Part shown: positions 14,494-16,496 of the stretch, in pieces
Numbering within the stretch: the stretch's first letter is position 1
How the letters are laid out: every line of letters starts with the position of its first letter
DNA from: a bacterium
GTDB taxonomy: Bacteria; Bacteroidota; Bacteroidia; Bacteroidales; Bacteroidaceae
Direction: 5' to 3'
DNA length: 16,496 nucleotides
Assembly (NCBI GenBank): GCA_004559785.1
Contig: SFXD01000049.1
Span: forward strand, 1 to 16,496
Notes under the pieces: model-generated
Database searches by the model: none
What the model saw: the letters and a program-made list of their open reading frames with translations, nothing else
What the model was told of the DNA's origin: nothing
Program-made: the position numbers and the translations under genes

Positions 14494-15611
14494 GATGCTA
14501 TGTTGACCATCTCATTTGATTTACCTAATATACGACACGCCTCGTCTGCCACCTCCTCTGGCGAAGTCATCACGCCTCCCGAATGTCCGAAGAAGTGAAC
14601 GGGGCACCGGCCTTCGACGGCACACCTTACGTCTCTCACCATCTGCCCCTCGCTGAACTCCACAACCAGCATCTGTCCCAAGGAGGATGACATCTGACCC
14701 AGTCTACGTTCGGGGAATGGCCATAAGGTACGTGGGCGAAGCAGTCCTGCCTTGATGCCCTTGCCCCTAAGCAGTCCAACAGCACCCTTGCATATCCTGG
14801 CCGCAATGCCATAAGCCACCAGCAGCAAGTCAGCATCCTCGGTGAAGTATTCCTCGAAAAGGACTTCCTGTCCTTCTATTCTCTTGTACTTTTCCTGCAT
14901 GTGCCTGTTGCGTCGCTCCATCTCAAGGGCATCCATCTCAAGGGACGACATAAAGTTGGCTCGCCTACCGCGCAAGCCCAACCCATTGACAGCCCAAGGG
15001 CATTGCCGGGCAATCTCCTCCTCTGTCCTACGTGGACGGAAGGAAGGAAGGACTACCCTTTCCATCATCTGACCGATGGCGCCATCACTGAGTATCATGA
15101 CTGGCATCCTCCACTTGAACATCATGTCGAATGCCTTTCCAACGCAATCTGCCATCTCCTGCACGCTGTCCGGAGCCAGCACTATGACACGGTAGTCTCC
15201 GTTGCCTCCTCCATATACAGCCTGCCAATAGTCGGACTGAGAGGGCTGTATTGTACCCAGCCCTGGGCCACCCCTTTGCACGCTGACCACCAGTCCAGGT
15301 ATCTCGCATGCCGCCATGTATGAGATGCCCTCCTGCATCAGAGCCACCCCAGGGCTTGACGACGATGTCATCACACACTTGCCCGTGGCACCTCCTGCAT
15401 ATACCATATTAATAGATGCAACCTCACTCTCACTCTGCAGCACCACCATGCCAGTCGTTTCCCAAGGTTTCAATGCCGCCAAGGTCTCCAGCACCTCACT
15501 CTGCGGAGTGATTGGGTACCCGAAGAAACCATCGCACCCATACCTTATTGCGGCGTGTGCTATCGCCTCGTTGCCTTTTAGCAACAATATTTCCCGTTCC
15601 TCGTCCATCAT
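14487..15611 (-). CDS. korA: 2-oxoacid:ferredoxin oxidoreductase, alpha subunit (KorA/VorB type)
   Basis: A 374-residue alpha subunit (pyruvate:ferredoxin oxidoreductase domains I and II). The N-terminus reads LLLKGNEAIAHAAIRYGCD, then GYPITPQSE (31-39), the family signature, and TSSSSPGVALMQEG (82-95), where the substrate side sits. The C-terminal domain (about 245-374) contains LLLVAYGIAARI and the closing HFFGHSGG. I place the start at 15611, not the further upstream ATG at 15665, because ATGA there overlaps the ferredoxin stop exactly; the longer form would extend 54 bases into the ferredoxin gene. The KGNEAIA-YPITPQSE type is often annotated as branched-chain 2-oxoacid (VorB) as well as 2-oxoglutarate (KorA) oxidoreductase, so substrate is open. 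Confidence 0.9.
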   Translation of the reverse strand: MMDEEREILLLKGNEAIAHAAIRYGCDGFFGYPITPQSEVLETLAALKPWETTGMVVLQSESEVASINMVYAGGATGKCVMTSSSSPGVALMQEGISYMAACEIPGLVVSVQRGGPGLGTIQPSQSDYWQAVYGGGNGDYRVIVLAPDSVQEMADCVGKAFDMMFKWRMPVMILSDGAIGQMMERVVLPSFRPRRTEEEIARQCPWAVNGLGLRGRRANFMSSLEMDALEMERRNRHMQEKYKRIEGQEVLFEEYFTEDADLLLVAYGIAARICKGAVGLLRGKGIKAGLLRPRTLWPFPERRLGQMSSSLGQMLVVEFSEGQMVRDVRCAVEGRCPVHFFGHSGGVMTSPEEVADEACRILGKSNEMVNIASW

Positions 15612-15856
15612 GAATCTCTCCCTTGAAAGCGCAAGCCGCTGTCTTCTACATAAACCGTAATGCACCCGTCAGGGCAAACCACTCCGCATGACGTGCATCC
15701 TACGCACGAGGTTGCCACCGCAAGCTCCGCATAGCAATATCCCTTGCCATTCACCCTACGAGAGAGGCTGATGCACTTCTTGGGACATGCCTCTACACAT
15801 AGAGCACACCCCTTGCATCGCTCGGCATCCACGACAATGTATCCCTTCATTGCCAT
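15608..15856 (-). CDS. korD: 2x[4Fe-4S] ferredoxin-like delta subunit
   Basis: An 82-residue protein with two cluster motifs: CKGCALCVEACP (14-25) and CVGCTSCGVVCP (about 51-62). This is the two-[4Fe-4S] ferredoxin pattern that carries electrons out of the oxidoreductase core. It is the first subunit gene of the D-A-B-C series and overlaps the alpha-subunit start by four bases (ATGA). Met1 (15856) and Met3 (15850) are both possible starts. A small TPR gene lies 46 bases upstream in the same direction. Confidence 0.92.
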   Translation of the reverse strand: MAMKGYIVVDAERCKGCALCVEACPKKCISLSRRVNGKGYCYAELAVATSCVGCTSCGVVCPDGCITVYVEDSGLRFQGRDS

Positions 15857-15902
15857 GCGTCAACAATATTAATAATGTACGACATAATTGATATTCTCTT
15901 GG

Positions 15903-16082
15903 TCAGGGATTCAGCATATCATGACAATAGAATTCCAATATTCTCTCCACCATGTTCTTCAACTCGGCTGCATGGCTTTGCGGATTGATTGCCAGGGCAG
16001 AGTCGTAGCAGTCCATGGCTTCCTGCCATGCCTGCCTACGCCACGCTTGTTTGCCAGCCTCCAGAAATTCCGCTTCAGTCAT
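15903..16082 (-). CDS. Small single-TPR protein at the head of the oxidoreductase operon
   Basis: ATG at 16082 opens a 59-residue frame ending in TGA at 15903-15905. It is short enough to be missed by a 60-codon cut-off. The sequence is one TPR unit, AGKQAWRRQAWQEAMDCYD followed by ALAINPQSHAAELKNM. The signature positions are kept: W/A pairing, AxxxY, and the closing NP. A third amphipathic helix (VERILEFYCHDML) caps it. A consensus promoter lies about 43 bases upstream and korD 46 bases downstream, so it should be co-transcribed with the oxidoreductase genes. A chaperone or assembly role for that complex is a guess from context. The frame's TPR character makes a chance ORF unlikely. Confidence 0.8.
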   Translation of the reverse strand: MTEAEFLEAGKQAWRRQAWQEAMDCYDSALAINPQSHAAELKNMVERILEFYCHDMLNP

Positions 16083-16124
16083 ATATATTTATATGGTTTA
16101 CCTGTCCTGTCTGAAATATTTCCA

Positions 16125-16156
16125 CAAAGGTACAAATAATAAGCAAGAATGGCAAA
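16125..16156 (-). promoter_or_regulatory. Promoter of the TPR-korDABC operon
   Basis: On the minus strand, TTTG (16156-16153) is followed after 20 bases by TACCTTTG (16132-16125), a full match to the Bacteroidota consensus. Transcription would start near 16119, with an AT-rich leader of about 37 bases before the ATG at 16082. Confidence 0.75.
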
Positions 16157-16291
16157 CTTTGAGATGGGTTAAAGGTGAAATTTAAACAATAATTAAGCAA
16201 CGGCAAAGGTTTGGGAATAGATAATTTAACGAATTTCACAATTGGGCTATTTGTCGCATTATGTGGTATATTTGTACAAAAAAACAGCCCG

Positions 16292-16331
16292 TTTTGCCAA
16301 CCAGGCATGGCAAAAGATGCAGGCATGGCAA
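16292..16331 (+). repeat. Inverted repeat overlapping an 11-base direct repeat
   Basis: TTTTGCCA (16292-16299) and TGGCAAAA (16308-16315) are perfect 8-base arms around an 8-base loop. AGGCATGGCAA occurs at 16303-16313 and again at 16321-16331, 18 bases apart. The two patterns share the GGCATGGCAA core, so one may have arisen from the other. Confidence 0.6.
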
Positions 16332-16395
16332 GACGGACCAGACTTTTGTTTGTACAGTTTTTTTCCTACTGATTGTGGATAATGAAGCCCCCCTT

Positions 16396-16415
16396 AAAGG
16401 GTTGTTCTATAAATT
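16396..16415. repeat. Second copy of a 20-base repeat
   Basis: AAAGGGTTGTTCTATAAATT matches 11681-11700 at 18 of 20 bases. It continues into ATTCGACC, which is not shared. It may be part of a longer dispersed element that runs past the window. Confidence 0.5.
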
Positions 16416-16470
16416 CGACCGAGACACTTGCAGAATACTTTATGTCAGATTCATGGCTTTAATGAAGGAG

Positions 16471-16484
16471 CGATGCGGGCATCG
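16471..16484. repeat. Short perfect hairpin at the right edge
   Basis: CGATGC (16471-16476) and GCATCG (16479-16484) pair around two G residues. There is no T tract after it, so it is not a terminator. It could belong to the same repeat-like segment as 16396-16415. Confidence 0.45.
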
Positions 16485-16496
16485 TAACTGAATTAA

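Larger units (their letters stand above)
16157..16496. other. Gene-free right edge with a possible promoter and small repeats
   Basis: No convincing coding region is seen in these 340 bases. The + strand has TATATTTG at 16267-16274, a match to the -7 consensus, with only a poor TTG 22 bases upstream. Downstream are a hairpin (16292-16315), an 11-base direct repeat (16303-16313 and 16321-16331) and seven T residues at 16358-16364. Further on come a 20-base segment shared with the region before the yfhO-family gene, and a short perfect hairpin at 16471-16484. A + strand frame spanning most of it (16261-16491) has no recognisable domain. Confidence 0.6.

Noticed and set aside
13606..14598. + strand frame of 330 codons opposite the beta subunit gene
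   Set aside because: It spans two gene borders of a clear operon on the other strand and lacks any motif.
15612..15665. Upstream start for the alpha subunit gene
   Set aside because: It would overlap the ferredoxin gene by 58 bases and add an Arg-rich, unconserved-looking N-terminus; the ATGA overlap at 15611 is the better start.

Overview
This window looks chromosomal and comes from a member of the Bacteroidota, most likely Bacteroidales and perhaps Prevotella-like. The lineage is inferred. The supports are repeated promoter matches to the Bacteroides-type consensus (TTTG, about 19 bp, TAnnTTTG), the mix of gene families (FucP-type permease plus RhaM-type mutarotase, DUF1080 lipoprotein, YfhO membrane protein, korDABC-type oxidoreductase), and starts that mostly lack Shine-Dalgarno sequences. 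There are no CRISPR arrays, tRNAs, rRNAs or intact transposases.

Left part (1-4712, + strand). After the tail of a TPR gene and a possible 23-residue membrane peptide comes the most interesting region. A consensus promoter (316-346) drives an RNA leader that encodes a 20-residue peptide (385-447) in which nine residues are Phe or Tyr. A perfect intrinsic terminator follows (514-542), and its 3' arm is duplicated just after the peptide stop codon (451-458). This gives mutually exclusive terminator and antiterminator pairings. It is a complete ribosome-stalling attenuator placed before pheA, an aminotransferase gene, a DAHP synthase-chorismate mutase fusion and tyrA. Those four enzymes cover the entry step of the shikimate pathway and the whole chorismate-to-Phe/Tyr branch. 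A hairpin closes the unit.

Middle part (4763-9058). On the - strand are a cysteine-rich DUF1080 lipoprotein gene with its own consensus promoter, and a fucP-rhaM pair with a 4-base overlap for uptake and anomer conversion of a 6-deoxysugar. Divergent from fucP, on the + strand, is a lone trpB of the long TrpB2 type, ending in a strong hairpin.

Right part (9084-16156, - strand). In coordinate order these are a large YfhO-family membrane protein, ribosomal protein S15, rhamnulose-1-phosphate aldolase, and a tightly overlapping korDABC-type 2-oxoacid:ferredoxin oxidoreductase operon. That operon begins with a 59-residue TPR protein and a consensus promoter. The fucP, rhaM and rhaD genes together suggest use of L-rhamnose and/or L-fucose. 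The oxidoreductase links 2-oxoacids, including those of amino-acid metabolism, to ferredoxin.

Right edge (16157-16496). No convincing gene is present. The stretch holds a possible promoter, short inverted and direct repeats, and a 20-base segment that recurs (18/20) upstream of the YfhO gene, so it may be part of a dispersed repeat.
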